A DNA stretch of 64,000 bases, taken from Albugo candida. Lineage: Eukaryota > Oomycota > Peronosporomycetes > Albuginales > Albuginaceae. Of the stretch, positions 21,735 to 33,491 are shown piece by piece. The stretch covers positions 124,001-188,000 of the forward strand of contig CAJNAR010000168.1 in NCBI GenBank assembly GCA_905220665.1. Reading direction: 5' to 3'. Position numbers and translations under genes: made by a program. The first letter of the stretch is position 1, and each line of letters begins with the position of its first letter. A model generated the notes under the pieces. It made no database searches and was not told the DNA's origin. It worked only from the letters and a program-made list of their open reading frames with translations.

Positions 21735-23410
21735 TCAACACTCCTTTCTTTCCGGTTGCACTTGAAGTTGTGTCATCTTCAACTTGCATTGTCCATCCCT
21801 TAACTGCCATAACTCCCTTAGCTGAAGAAATCTTGGCGTCGGAAACGCCTTCGTCTGCAAGTCGGCCATCATCTTCGACGTATGTACGTACCTTGGTGCG
21901 ATAATTTTTCTGTCCATGTTAGCTCTGACGAATTTTAGTCGGACGTTGATATGTTTTGCCTTGATTGAAGTAGCTTCGTTGAGAAATTGACTGATAGCCG
22001 CCTATGTTATCCATCCACAAGATCATTGGCTCCTTCATTTTGACTTTCAACTCGCTAAACAATTCCTTTGCTCCAAATAATTCCTGCGATGCCTTCGATG
22101 TGCTACAAACTCTGCTTCCATCGTCGATAATGCTACTGAGTGCTACTTCTTGCATGACTAGCTGATCGTCATTCCATTCAAAGTGAGTGCTACACCAGAT
22201 ATGCTCTTTCTCGTTTCATCATCTGCTGCGTAATCAGCATCCGAAAACGCTTCCAGAGTGACTTCTCTGGAAGTCGTGCATACTTCACCACCCAAATAGA
22301 GCTTCAGACTTTTAGTACCCTTAAGATACTTCACCACTCTGACACCTAACGCCTAATCGGCTGTTGGTGCATGAGTACGTCTCGTCAGCTTATGCACAGC
22401 GAAACCGATGTCTGGACGCGTGCAGCGTGCAATCCACAAAAGGCTGCCCGTCAAAGGCTGGAACTCCTTGATAGTTGGCTTCTTGACTGAACGTATCTCC
22501 AAGCAGTCCGAGTTTGATGTTGTACTATCACTGTAGTCCCGACCGATAGGCGTGAGAACCGGATGCGCTTCATCCATTCCCATTTTCGTTATTAATTCGC
22601 ATAAAGACGGTTCCTGATCCAGATAGTATCCATCTTCATCGCTGTGGCGAACTCGCATGCCCAAAAAATTGCTGACGGGTCCGAGATTCTTGATTGAAAG
22701 ATTATCAAATGTAGACTCAATTCTCGAAAAACTTGTCCCCGTTATCAGTATAATGTCGACATATACTCCCAAAACCGTACTTTCTTTTGTGTCTTGGTCG
22801 TAATATAAACATGAATCTGTTAGACTTTGTTTGAAACCTGAATCGCTGAGCTTCTCATGCAACATATGACCCCATAGCCTTCCTGCTTGTTTCAACCCAT
22901 ATAGGCTCTTCTGTAAGCGTAGTACCACTTGATCACGACTCGTAAGACCCAGTTCATCCAGCTTGGATGTCGATATTTTCATTCCTTGAGGCACGTGCAA
23001 ACACAGGTCCAAGTTCTTTTCCGTTGGAGCCTTCACGTACGCATTAGGTACGTCATCATGCCTTGATAGCATTGCCCAGATCCTTGCTACAGATAGTATG
23101 AGCTTTGCTGTGCCTAAATCCATGACTGCTGCACATGTCATGTCGTAGTTGACTCCGAATACTGTTTGTTCCCGAAGTAAAGCATTCTAGCATTGAAGCG
23201 TTCCAGATTGCCGTTTGCGTCCGTTTTTCGCTTGAATACCCACTTCGTATGTAGGGCTTTGATATCGTTGGTTCTTGGTACGATGGCCCATGTTCTGTTT
23301 TCCTCCAGTGAGGCTAGTTCTGCGTCTGCAACCTCCTTCCATTCGACATGCTTTACTGGCTTCATTGCTTGATTGTACGTCTTCGGATCCGGCTCAATCA
23401 GCACTGACAC
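21735..23410 (-). pseudogene. Copia-A reverse transcriptase / RNase H fragment
   Basis: RT begins VSVLIEPDPKTYNQAMKPVK (23410) and continues after one frameshift (23141-22353) with DVPNAYVKAPTEKNLDLCLH, LRLQKSLYGLKQAGRLWGHM and the C-terminal LTGSLLWIARCTRPDIGFAV. The catalytic box reads YVDIILI instead of the Copia YVDDLL, so the second catalytic Asp is lost. RNase H follows in broken frames (22155-21735), ending ADLQTKAF. Gag, protease and integrase are absent. It cannot be autonomous. Confidence 0.8.
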
Positions 23411-23724
23411 GATATCTTGAGACGAAGCTTTCCTTCATTGGTTTCTGGTAACCATTTTACTTCTTGGATCTTTCTTGATCAGATCCGAACGCGGCCTTGT
23501 GGCAGTTGTGATTGTTGGTATTCTTATGAGGTTTCACGTCTACCTCTGTCAAATCCTGTTAACGTCTCTTGGAATTTCCAAATATATTTGCGCCTTCCAT
23601 AGTTGACTCCACATTTGAGATGTGTTGAGTGATAATGACAGTCTTTTATTTGGGTAAATACACTTTGTATCCTTTAGTTTTGGTAATTTTCCTGGAACAC
23701 CGCATCTTCGCTCACCTGCCAACA

Positions 23725-23984
23725 GGAAACCTGCACCCTAGTCCCTAGTTGTCTTGCCTACCATCCGTTCTTGAGGTCTTGCTTGCCAACCGCTCCTCAT
23801 GCTTTAGCTATTTTTCATTTATGAAATCATGCTTATTTTAAGGCTTAATTATTGCTGCATCAATTCTCACTGATCACGCAACCCTACCCATCCTGCCAGG
23901 AAACTCCTGATACCATCATAGAAAAAATCAAATGATTGTAGAGAGTGAAAGCGTACCTCATGTTCAACATGTCCATCTTCAACA
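23725..23984 (-). repeat. Copia-B 3' LTR, inner part
   Basis: Matches 34574-34777 closely (AACCTGCACCCTAGTCCCTA onward). It carries about 57 extra bases near 23806-23862, bounded by a GCT microrepeat, that are missing from the 5' LTR. A purine-rich minus-strand tract (GCGAGCAGGAG) adjoins it, as expected of a polypurine tract. Confidence 0.78.
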
Positions 23985-24017
23985 CTCCTGCTCGCAGTCG
24001 CATCGCATTCATACCAA

Positions 24018-26640
24018 CTAGTGCAAACCCAATAGCGACCGCAGCGTTTCGAGCTTGTGCTGGTTAGTCACCTTGGTAAACAGGTCAGCAAGCATGAGCT
24101 CGGAGCGAAAGTAGCACGGTTCCACTATGCCGCGACGGGCAAATTCCTTCACAAACTTGAGGCACACATCGATATGTTTTACTCTTATGGACGAAGCTTC
24201 ACCCTCAATCTGGTGGATAGCCGGTTGATTATCCAAATGAATCTTCATGGGCAGAGATGGTGCAAGTCTCACTTCCATCAGCATTTACCTTATCCCAAGG
24301 AGCTCACGCGCCGTTTTGGACGCTGCCACAAGCTCGGCCTTCATCGTCGAAATCGAAATTCCTCCTTGCTTTTCGCCGACCAGCTCACGGGCATTCCATT
24401 TAATAACACCATCGCTCCAATTAGGGACTTCCTGTCACCCTTTTCCGCTGTGAAGGCTGCGTCGCTGTATGACTCTAGCGTAAGAGCATCTTCACCATCA
24501 GTATCGGTACGCATCTTGAGACTTTTATTCTTGCTTCCCGAAAGGTACCTTGCAGTTCTCTTGGCCAATATCCAGTCCTACTCCCGCAGTTGATGAGTTT
24601 GATGCGTTGCATTGTGCAACGCAAACATGATGTCTGGGGGAATGGACCGCGAGACCCACAACAACGTTCCAATGAGGGACTAAAACGACCGGATTGACGG
24701 GTTTCCAGGGTCTGCGTCCTTCAAAAGCAGGATAATTTCCGGTCTGGCTATGTCATAGTACCTCTCCCCGATCGATGTACGCGTTGGATTATCCGACGCC
24801 AAACCGTGTTCCCGGAGCAACTCTTGTATTGCCTCCTCCTGACCCAGAGCATAAAAGGGCGCATCAAGCGCCTTAACTCGAATTCCTAGAAATATGGAAA
24901 CCTCTCCCAGGTTTATAATTCAAAGCGATCCATCACTGTATAAACCCAATCGACCGATGTAGACTTTGTCTTCGTGACTAGGAGATCGTCGACGTACACA
25001 CCAACTACTCATATCATCACCGTCGCGCTTGTATTACAGGCACAAAACCACTGATGCACTGTTTAAATCCTGACTCTTTGAGTCTCGTACGCAACAGATG
25101 GCTCCATAGTCTTCCTGCCTGTTCAATCCATACAAGCTTTGCTTCAACTCGAGTGCGACTTCCCTTGCACTGGACACTACAACGTCATTGATTTTTTCAT
25201 CCTTGATCTTCATGCATCTTGGTATGTGCAGAAATATCTTCAGATGCTCCTCCTTGTTAGCCTTTACATTGGCATTTAAAATGTCGCCATGTTTTGCAGG
25301 TACACCCCATGTCGCCGCAAGTCCCAGGATCACTTTCATCGTCGACATGTCCATAACGGCATCGAAGCTCGATGAGTAGTCAGCACCGAAGACTTATTCA
25401 TTCCCGCATGCAACTAGTCGTTCCTTGAGACGGCCCACTTCATCGTTTTCGTCTGTCTTGGTCTTATACACCCACTTACTGTGCAAGCATTTCTTACAGA
25501 GGCTGGTCGCTTGATCACGTATCAAATTTCGTTGGACTCATCTCCTCAGCATGCGTCTTCGGGTCAGGCTCGTATACTTGTTAGCACGGAGGCTACATCG
25601 ATCTTCGTGGACATTCCTTCTTGCTTCGGCTGCTTAGTTGACCCACGTGTGGAATAGGGGTCACGCATCCACTTCTTGAGCTTGCCCTTTCCCCTTTTTT
25701 TGTTTGCACCATCACCAATGTCTTCATGAGGGATATGTAAGTCTGCTTGAGAGTTTTCATTTTGGTATTCTCGCTGCACACTAAGTTCTAGTTGCTCGTT
25801 CTGGAAATCCGAAAGCGTTTGAATATTCGTGACTTGTTGCGTCACAATGAGACGTTGTCCTTGATTATATATACTCGATAGCCCTTGGTCTCGTGGCTGC
25901 GCGCGACGATGATGCCAACCTGGGCTCGATTTGTGAGTGAATTCTTCTTCGGGTTGCGGTATACGGTACATATGGAGCCAAATTCAACGATACCGCGTAG
26001 GACTGAAACTTGCTGTGTCAGCACCTCGTTTTGAGATGCACGCTTGTGATTCGATTTGTAGGACCACAATTCAATATGTACGCCGAGTACTCAACCGCGT
26101 CACCCCGAAAGACAGCGGGAGGTCGCTTCCGAATATCATCGAGCGCGCCATATTTAATACCGTCCAGTGCAAGCGCTCTGCTTTGCCACTGGACGCTAGA
26201 TTTCGCGCCTCGCTGACCTGTCCCGACACGCCGGCTGCTTTGCATAGTAAGTTCACTTTCTGATACTCATCACCACCATCGTTTTGAAGCACATGCACCC
26301 GTCAATTAAAACGTTTTTCGAAGAATGCCAAGAACTCCTTGAGCTTCCTTGCCGCTTGGTTCTTGGTACGCGCGAGGAAAACGAGACAGTACTTACTCTT
26401 GTGATCAACAAAATTGACATTTCCAATTCGGTCCTTTGGTGTCATCGGTCCAGTTAGGTCCAAGCAAGTCACACCACTAATGCGATCAATAGGGATTTAA
26501 TCCCGGTGTCTTCTCTGTGCTGCACGTGTTTGGTCTGTTTTGCTTGCGCACACGTGAAACATGTTTTTCGTTGATGAAGTCTTATCTTGGATCCAGGCTC
26601 GCGCGCCATTAGTTTAATTGTGTCATAGGAGAGGTGTTCA
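24018..26640 (-). pseudogene. Copia-B pol remnant: integrase, RT, RNase H
   Basis: On the minus strand: the pre-integrase end PEHLSYDTIKLM with CFTCAQAKQTKHVQ (26640-26470), integrase core and C-terminal pieces (26298-25564), an RT piece with ILNANVKANKEEHLKIFLHI and LELKQSLYGLN (25354-25034), and RNase H with SYSDAAFTAEKGDRKSLIG and RVKHIDVCLKFVKEF...LADLFTKV (24568-24018). Frames are broken by many stops. The gag/protease half lies beyond Copia-C at 31384-34505. Confidence 0.8.
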
Positions 26641-26644
26641 GGCG

Positions 26645-26828
26645 TTGATGAAAGTATAAGAATATAATCGTCATACCGACGAAGCATATGGAAGAAAGAG
26701 CTGGGTTGATCGACCACTCTCTGAACGCATAAAGTGATGAAGGGATGGCTATGTTAGTGTTGAAGCGATAAGCCGAAGAAATATACACTTCCTTTTTTAC
26801 CTTTTATTCAACTCGCAGTACGCTCCCA
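26645..26828 (+). repeat. Copia-C 5' LTR
   Basis: Direct repeat of 31200-31383. Shared blocks include CATATGGAA, GACCACTCTCT and CTCGCAGTACGC near the end. Confidence 0.8.
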
Positions 26829-26840
26829 TAATAAACGTTA

Positions 26841-29800
26841 ATGCGTCCAATCGGACGAACTGCTGCCACGGACCAGTGCAGCGAGCAGACGAATGTAGCC
26901 ACCGGTCGCGAAAGGGATGGTGAGCCACTGGAAGAGAAGAGAGAGGTCAATAATGATGAAAATACGAAGGGAACTGAGGAGAAGCTGCTGGATCTAATTA
27001 CAGGCCTCGGAGAGCGCATGGAGCGCCTAGAGGAGTCGCAGAGGTGACGGTATGGGGAAGCTCAGATGAAGGTACGCCAGGAAAGCGTCTTTGAATCATC
27101 ATTGGGACAGGGAAGGGCCGTGCATCGCAGGGATCTGGACATGACGCCGCCGTGAGTCGTCGCACCTGCGTTACCGCCGGCTACACACATCGTTACGAGA
27201 CAGCCAGGATACGCAAAGGCAGCAGAGAATGTTGAGATGGCGCCAGCGCCACAGCCGGTACTACCGCAATACCACGTGCCACCGCAGGCATACCCCCTGC
27301 CACCTATGCAGCATCCAGCACATCCGCCAGTTGAGCAAATTGGGCTTGTGCCTGACGCGAGGCAAAGAAATCTTGGAGTACACCCATTCGATGGAAAGGA
27401 ACTATACGTAGGATTGGGTAGTGGGTTCCTGTAATGGGGAAGCAATTCGTGAGGCAAGTGCAGTTTGCGAAGCGTGTATGTGTTGTTCAGCGGCAAGAGG
27501 ATGTGAAGGTCAATGTAGCCGGGCATCATTTGAAGGGCATGGCCGAGAGGTACTACAATCAGCAAGTGGAAGGCTGGTGGGAGTAGGAGAAGACGCTCGA
27601 GCATGCGATGTAGTGGGTGCTCCACACGTTCAACACTATGATTACTCCTGTCCAGAATATGAAGACTGTAGCAGAGAACGTCAAGAAAAACTACATGCAG
27701 CGCTACCTATACCTGGCCGCTGTCAGCGAGGCGTGTGGAGATGCCCATAACCTCCTTCTGGACAATTTTGTGCACTACGCAGACCCGGAAATGCGAGTGA
27801 CGATGCTTTCACGGCTAAATTTAGCTCGTGCTGACTACTTGAGGCAGGCTGAAGAGCTAGCGCACTTAGCTCAGTCAACCGAGATTGATTGATTTGAAAG
27901 GAAACCAATTCGGGAATGACTTGGTCAACGTGGTACATCCCGAAAGAAAAGACCCAAGAAAATGTTTCAAGTGCGGAAGGATTGGTCATGTGAAAGCAGG
28001 ATTCCTAGAAAGAAAGGGAGTTCGATCAAAACGATCAGAAGCCGACTTTGTGCTAGCAGTGAAGGATAGAACGTTTGGTCAAGGATACTGGATACTAGAC
28101 AGCGGATCAAGTTGTCACCAGATGAATGATTTAAGACTCTTGGATAATTTCGAAGACTACACTATCGAGTGCGTGTCTTCAGACGGAGGAGCTCTACGGA
28201 TCACGAAACGTGAAACGGCCATTTTAAAGACGTCAGTGATGCGAAAAGTGACAAGGGTGAAACTTTCAAACGTACAATATGCTGAGAGTTTTGAGCGAGA
28301 CATCATTTCGTAGGGTTTATTAGAGGCAAAAAGATATGGCATATCGTATAGCGATAACAAACATGTGGTCGCCGGAATAAATGGTGGACCGGTCATCTTC
28401 AACTTGGAAACGATGATCAATATCCTGATTGTTCGTGTACAAGATTACAAGAATTATTTGAGTGTTCCGGTGATGTTCTGATGTCGGTGCTGACTCAGAA
28501 CGAATTTGAAGTTGCTCAGGACTTACAAAAAGGATCCCTCATGCATTTGCATCGGCGCTTTGGTCACCTACATTATCATACGATCATCAGTATGGCGAAG
28601 GACCCAGCGTCTAATATTCTGCTAACAGACGAGTTGCGTTTGAACTGTCTTGCCCGTGAGCAAGAAAAATAGATGAGAAACAAGAAATCAAAACGAAATA
28701 CGGGCGAAAATTCACCTGTAGACGTGGATGAAGGAGTCAAATGCTCGGATTTTAAAGGACCCATTTCTCCACGAGATCGACTGAGGAATTGTTATATGGT
28801 GAACTTTATCGATCATCGCACGAATTACTGCAGTGTTAACATAGCCAAGACTAAGGACGTCGCGGCTTAGCAACTGAAGCGTTTTATGGCTTTTTTTAGC
28901 CTCAGTTCAACTGTCGGATTCACGTGCTGAGGACCGATGGGAGAGGTTTATACCGGACGCTGGATTTATTTCGCAAGGAAAAAGCAATCGCACGACAAGT
29001 TAGCGAGTCACGCAATCAGGCAAGCAATGGTAAGAAGAAAAGATGCACCGTCCCATTATGAATATGGTGCGCAGCATGGTGTATGCACGTGGACTTTCAT
29101 TAAGCTACTGGGGATATGTCGCGGTGTACGAGGCCTACATCTTAACCAGGAGCCCAAGCAAGACGAATGAAGGGGGGCGATGTCCGCTGGAAATGCTGAC
29201 TGGGACTGTGCAAGATCTGAGTGATATTGTTGTGTTTGTATCAACATGCACGGTGCATCGTGAAGCAAGAAACAGATCTCTGAGAGAGCGGGGAACGACT
29301 AACGTGATTGTTGAAAAAAGTGATGAAGTCAAGGGATACCGGGTTTCCATCCCTCGGGACAAAAGAGTGATGGTGACTCAGGACGCCAGAAACGGGGAAA
29401 CGAAATCGTATGGAAAGCAACCAGGAGCGGTTTCGGACAAGAAACTGAATGGTCGCAGACATAACAGGTTGTGGACGCGTGATAGACACCGTATCAGATC
29501 AGTGGGACGCAAATTCGCTGCAGCAGCTGTGGTAAAGGACATTGACAAGGTCGAAGAAACGCAGGTCATGGTTAATAGTGTGCGAGAACCAGACCCTAAA
29601 AACTATGGAGAAGCAATCAAAAGTGAGCTCAAGGATAAATGGCTGATAATGGAGTCTTGGTGGTGGAAGTGCCACCATACAAGAGTCACGTGTTAAGAAC
29701 CAAGTGGGTCTAAAAGATCAAGACGGATGGCCATGGGGCCATCGAACGTTCCAAGGCACGTTTGGTTGCTTGTGGCAACGAACAAGTATACGGAGTTGAT

Positions 29801-31100
29801 CAAGGCCTGACATTTGCACCGATGATAGAACTAAGTACGGTGAAGGTGATTCTGGTGCTTGCGTTGCGTCGGGGTGTGGATGCTGGTCATGGAGACATTT
29901 CCAAAGCATACGTGAAGGCATATAAGAAGCAGCACCTAGAGATATTCTTGGCGATCCCGCAAGGCATCACAATCGACCAAAAAGGTGTTTAAGCAACTTG
30001 CTGTGGATTAAAAGTACAAGCTGGCATTAAGGCTTGATAAGTTACTGTATGGGTTGAAGTAAGCCGGTCGTTTGTGGAGCGAGCTGCTGCATGCAAAGCT
30101 AGCGGATACTGGTTTTATTCGCTGCGTGACCGACATGTGCTCTTATTTCAAGCAACAAGACAGCGACACGACAATTGTTGGCGTCTATGTTGACGACTTG
30201 GTGGTGACGGCGTCTAAGGCGATACTGGTGAGCGTTTTCTTCGATAAAATGGGAATTTTGTCAATCAAGGACCTGGGACCAGTTAGCAAATTCCTAGGGA
30301 GACGAGTGGCTATCAACGAAGGCATACATTTGCTAGATAAAGAAATCTGAGATCGTGCAATTACTTGACCAACACGGGCTGACGAACACGAACGGGGTAC
30401 GCTCGCCGATTGAAGACGAGAACAACGACACGGAGGATATTCCGGTTTTCTTAGCTGTTCAAGCGATCACTAGAACTGAGCCGACCTTACGCGATTTCCA
30501 GTCACTTATGGTAGTTGTGGCTTGCGCGCTGCAATAGGCCTTACATCAGCTTTGCAGTGCACAAAGCAACGCGACGTACTCATAGGCCCACAGTAATGAC
30601 TAAAAACTGGCAAAAGGGTCGCACGATACCTGAAGAAAACGAAGGGTATGAAGTTGGAGATAAGAATCAAAAGCAAGAACACGAAGGGTGTCTCAATTGC
30701 AAGTTGGAGCGACTCCGACTTTGCTGCCGATAAGACGGACAGGAAGTTCGTCACTGCAGGAGTAATCACCCTGTGTGGAGCACGCAGTGCTCTTGGTTTG
30801 CAAGAAGCAAACAGGAGTATCCCTCTCAACCATGGAGGCCGAGTTCACGTCAGCCTCTCGCATGGGAAGTGAACTGCTGGGAATGAGGGAGCTACTACGA
30901 GAGATTGTAATTACGGTGATGTAGCTAATGTCGATGTTTATGAACAACCAGGCAGTTATCCGGCAAGTGGAAAGGAAGACAGCATGTCTAGCGTGAAACA
31001 TGTCGATGTGTGGCTGAAGTTTATCTGTGACATTGCAAAAGAGACATCCTGAGACCAGAGTATGTTGAGTCACGGCTAATGATAGCCGACACTTTGACTA
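26841..31100 (+). pseudogene. Copia-C gag-pol, multiply broken
   Basis: Gag pieces (27235-27434, 27617-27892) include NFVHYADPEMRVTMLSRLNL. The zinc knuckle reads CFKCGRIGHVKAGF: the final Cys of CCHC is replaced by Phe. The protease motif YWILDSGSSCHQMND is at 28086-28130. Pre-integrase HLHRRFGHLHYHTI is at 28545-28590, followed by integrase pieces and RT with the intact catalytic box VYVDDLVV (30185-30208). RNase H SDFAADKTDRKFVTAG is near 30715-30765. Stops and frameshifts separate nearly every domain. Confidence 0.82.
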
Positions 31101-31199
31101 AGGAGTTACCGGCACCAAGAATGACGGAGATAGGGGGGTCTACAGATTGAGGTAAATGACGAGTCGGTGACGGTAAGAAAGGAAAGAGCGTGAGATGAC

Positions 31200-31383
31200 T
31201 GAGGAGGAGTATAAGGACATTATCGTCATAACGATGAAGCATATGGAATAAAAAGCTGGGTCGACCGACCACTCTCTGGACGCATTAGGTAAATCTCGTA
31301 TGGCTATGGTAGGGTTGAAGCGATAAGCCAATATAATATACACTTTCTTTTTTACCTTCTACTCAGCTCGCAGTACGCACCCA
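31200..31383 (+). repeat. Copia-C 3' LTR
   Basis: Direct repeat of 26645-26828, same length (184 bp) with scattered substitutions and compensating small gaps, consistent with an old insertion. Confidence 0.8.
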
Positions 31384-32142
31384 AAAATAATAGAAAGTGT
31401 ATCAGGGTCCCCGCATGCACACCCACATTACCTTCCCGCTCCTTCGCTTCCTCGGTTGTGGTCATTACCTGGCCGGCCGCTTTTGCACCTGTTATCACGT
31501 CTTGGATCTTCAAAACTAGCACGTTGTTATGCATCGCCACGTCGAATATAACGTCCGCGGTAGTGAGCAATATAAGCGATGGGCGAGCATCCTTGTATTC
31601 GAGCGCATACCTTTTTAGCTCAATTACGCCATAGGACACGATATTGCGAGTCAGCATCAGTGCATAGTAGACTTCATTAAGCTGAGTTTTAGCTGGTCTT
31701 CCGCACGCCATCACGCAAAGAGCCACATTTCCGACCATTGTTAGCTGAAGCGGTTTTCCATCGGCGACCAAGCATTGGCCTTCACACTTGCGGGCATCTT
31801 CGAGTACTGCACTATTGCTCAGCAGGTGCCTTCTGGAACCGCTATACAGGATGCATGAATCGTCTTGGGTCTTGGTACCTTGTACACATATCGTGTAGTT
31901 GATAACATTCTTGGTTTTAATATTGTTACGCCAAGCCTCTTTGGCATCAATGTCTCTCTTCGATTTCTTCCTATATTTTTAAGGACACAGGGCTTGGACG
32001 TGACCAACCTTGCCACATCCATAACACGTGTGCGTATTAACGCGTGGCTTATGTACGAAACATGGGACACTACGTCCTTACCAAACGAAGCAGCGCTTCG
32101 ACTCCACAGACTCCGCTAAATTCGCAAGCTCTTCGGCTTGTA

Positions 32143-33491
32143 CAGTAGCCTACGAAAAGTATACGTTTTTTTCATATGACGGTTTAATTATCTCTTCAAC
32201 CTTGACAAAGAATCAATTTTTGATGATCAAAGAGCCACAATAATTCTAGAAAAAACGCTCAAGGCTGACAATAAAGTCTATTAGAAGCCGTTGCTACAGT
32301 ATTTATATTCAGGAATTGCATTGTTTGTCGAAAATGTGCGTGCCATTTGGAAGGGTTCACCAGCTAGTTGCTCCAACTTGGCAGCAAGAACAGCAGCAAT
32401 TCGCCTTGGTATTGAGCCTACTAGGTATCGAAGCATCTCGAGGGATACCTTACGGTATTCCTCACCAAGTGTGATAGCCATTTCTTCGACGTTTTTAGCC
32501 CGTCACGGTTCTGGGTGGCATCTTTAAGATTCTTCCGCAGGTTTTCGATGGGGTTGAAATCAGGACTTTGTGCAGGCCATTCTAGCTTTGCAAGCGACCT
32601 CTTATCACGCCATGTCTTTGCTACACTACGACGGTGTACTAGCGCACCATCCTCCATAAGAATTAGGCCTTTTTTTGTCATCCTGGTCGTCCATCCGTAG
32701 TCCAAGCGTAGCGTCATAGATCAGATTGACAAAATCGGTGGCAGTGCGATGCTGGGGTGGTATGATGAACATCTGTAGAATCCTCTCACCATCAAAAGCA
32801 CCCCAGATCATCACCGAGGACCGTCCACTCCTAAATGCTGGCGCCAAACACTCAAAATTGAACTCTTCATCCACGCGACGCCACACAACAACCTGACGAG
32901 AATTCTTGCAAATCTCAAAGGTGGACTCGTCGGTCCAAATGACATTCTTCCAGTGTTCTCTACTGTCCAATTTTTGTATTTCTTAGCAAACTCCAGTCTC
33001 TTGACCTTGTGTTAATCCGTCAAAAAAGGCTTCTTGGCGGCAATGCGGCTCTTGAAGCCCATTTCATGGAGGGCGCTACGGATTGTGCCTGGCGATGCAG
33101 GAGTATTCGCATTGTTCGCGATTTCTGCTAGTGGCGCCCGCCGGTTCTGCATCAAAGTGCACCCAATAGACCTGCGGTTCCTTTCTGAGAGCTTTGGTGG
33201 TCTTCCTCTTGACTTGGTACCCTTCACCATACCCCTTTGACGACAGTTATGTAGCACTGTCGAAATGGTTGACTGGTTCAACCCTGTTCGGGCAGTGATT
33301 TCTCGCTGTTTCAAGCCTGCCTGATGCAATCCGACTGGTAGCTTTCCGATCAGTGCTTAAACAGCATGTCTTCATGTTTCACAAATGGTTTGATGTCGGA
33401 AACACAAAGTAACATGGCTGGATAGTCCGGTTATCTTATTTTTTGTGGTGTGGATTTTGGAAAAAAAATGTATACTTTTTGTAGGCTACTG
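32143..33491 (-). mobile_element. Tc1/mariner-like DNA transposon (DD34E), defective
   Basis: Terminal inverted repeats: 32143 CAGTAGCCTACGAAAAGTAT and, inverted at 33491, CAGTAGCCTACAAAAAGTAT. A TA flanks the left end (32141-32142) and CA the right, so one copy of the TA duplication has mutated. Removing the element rejoins Copia-B gag. Confidence 0.85.
32421..33329 (-). pseudogene. Tc1-like transposase, one stop and at least two frameshifts
   Basis: The N-terminal helix-turn-helix region (LKQREITARTGLNQSTISTV, then a GRPPKLSERNRR GRPR-like hook) runs from 33329 to an in-frame stop at about 33012. The catalytic part has VIWTDESTF (first Asp), LILMEDGALVH (second Asp) and WPAQSPDFNPIENL (Glu), with 34 residues between second Asp and Glu, the Tc1 spacing. 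Frame changes occur near 32970 and 32700. Confidence 0.85.

Larger units (their letters stand above)
19078..23724. mobile_element. TIR-bounded segment inserted in the Copia-B LTR, carrying Copia-A RT/RNase H and a MULE
   Basis: The first 49 bases (19078-19126, starting TGTTGGCAGCTGAGCGAAGA) recur inverted at 23676-23724 with two mismatches. The intact 5' LTR of Copia-B (34510-34777) gives the empty site. Inside lie a minus-strand Copia RT/RNase H fragment and the MULE at 19146-21650; without the MULE and its duplication the segment is about 2.1 kb. The ends look like TG..CA LTR ends but are inverted rather than direct. It is therefore either a TIR transposon that captured Copia sequence or a rearranged Copia. 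No clear duplication flanks it. Confidence 0.6.
26645..31383 (+). mobile_element. Copia-type LTR retrotransposon Copia-C, inactive, inserted in Copia-B
   Basis: Two direct LTRs of 184 bp each (26645-26828 and 31200-31383) share long blocks such as GGTTGAAGCGATAAGCC-type and CACTTTCTTTTTTACCTT-type sequence. The internal region encodes gag, protease, integrase, RT and RNase H on the plus strand with many stops. It lies between the H and LSYDTIKLM parts of the Copia-B pre-integrase motif, which dates it after Copia-B. I could not find a clean flanking duplication, so the outer LTR edges may be off by a few bases. Confidence 0.82.

Noticed and set aside
23614..23724. A 5' LTR of Copia-A
   Set aside because: It begins TGTTGG and is followed by a start-like ATG, but its counterpart at 19078 is inverted rather than direct, so a normal LTR pair is not supported.
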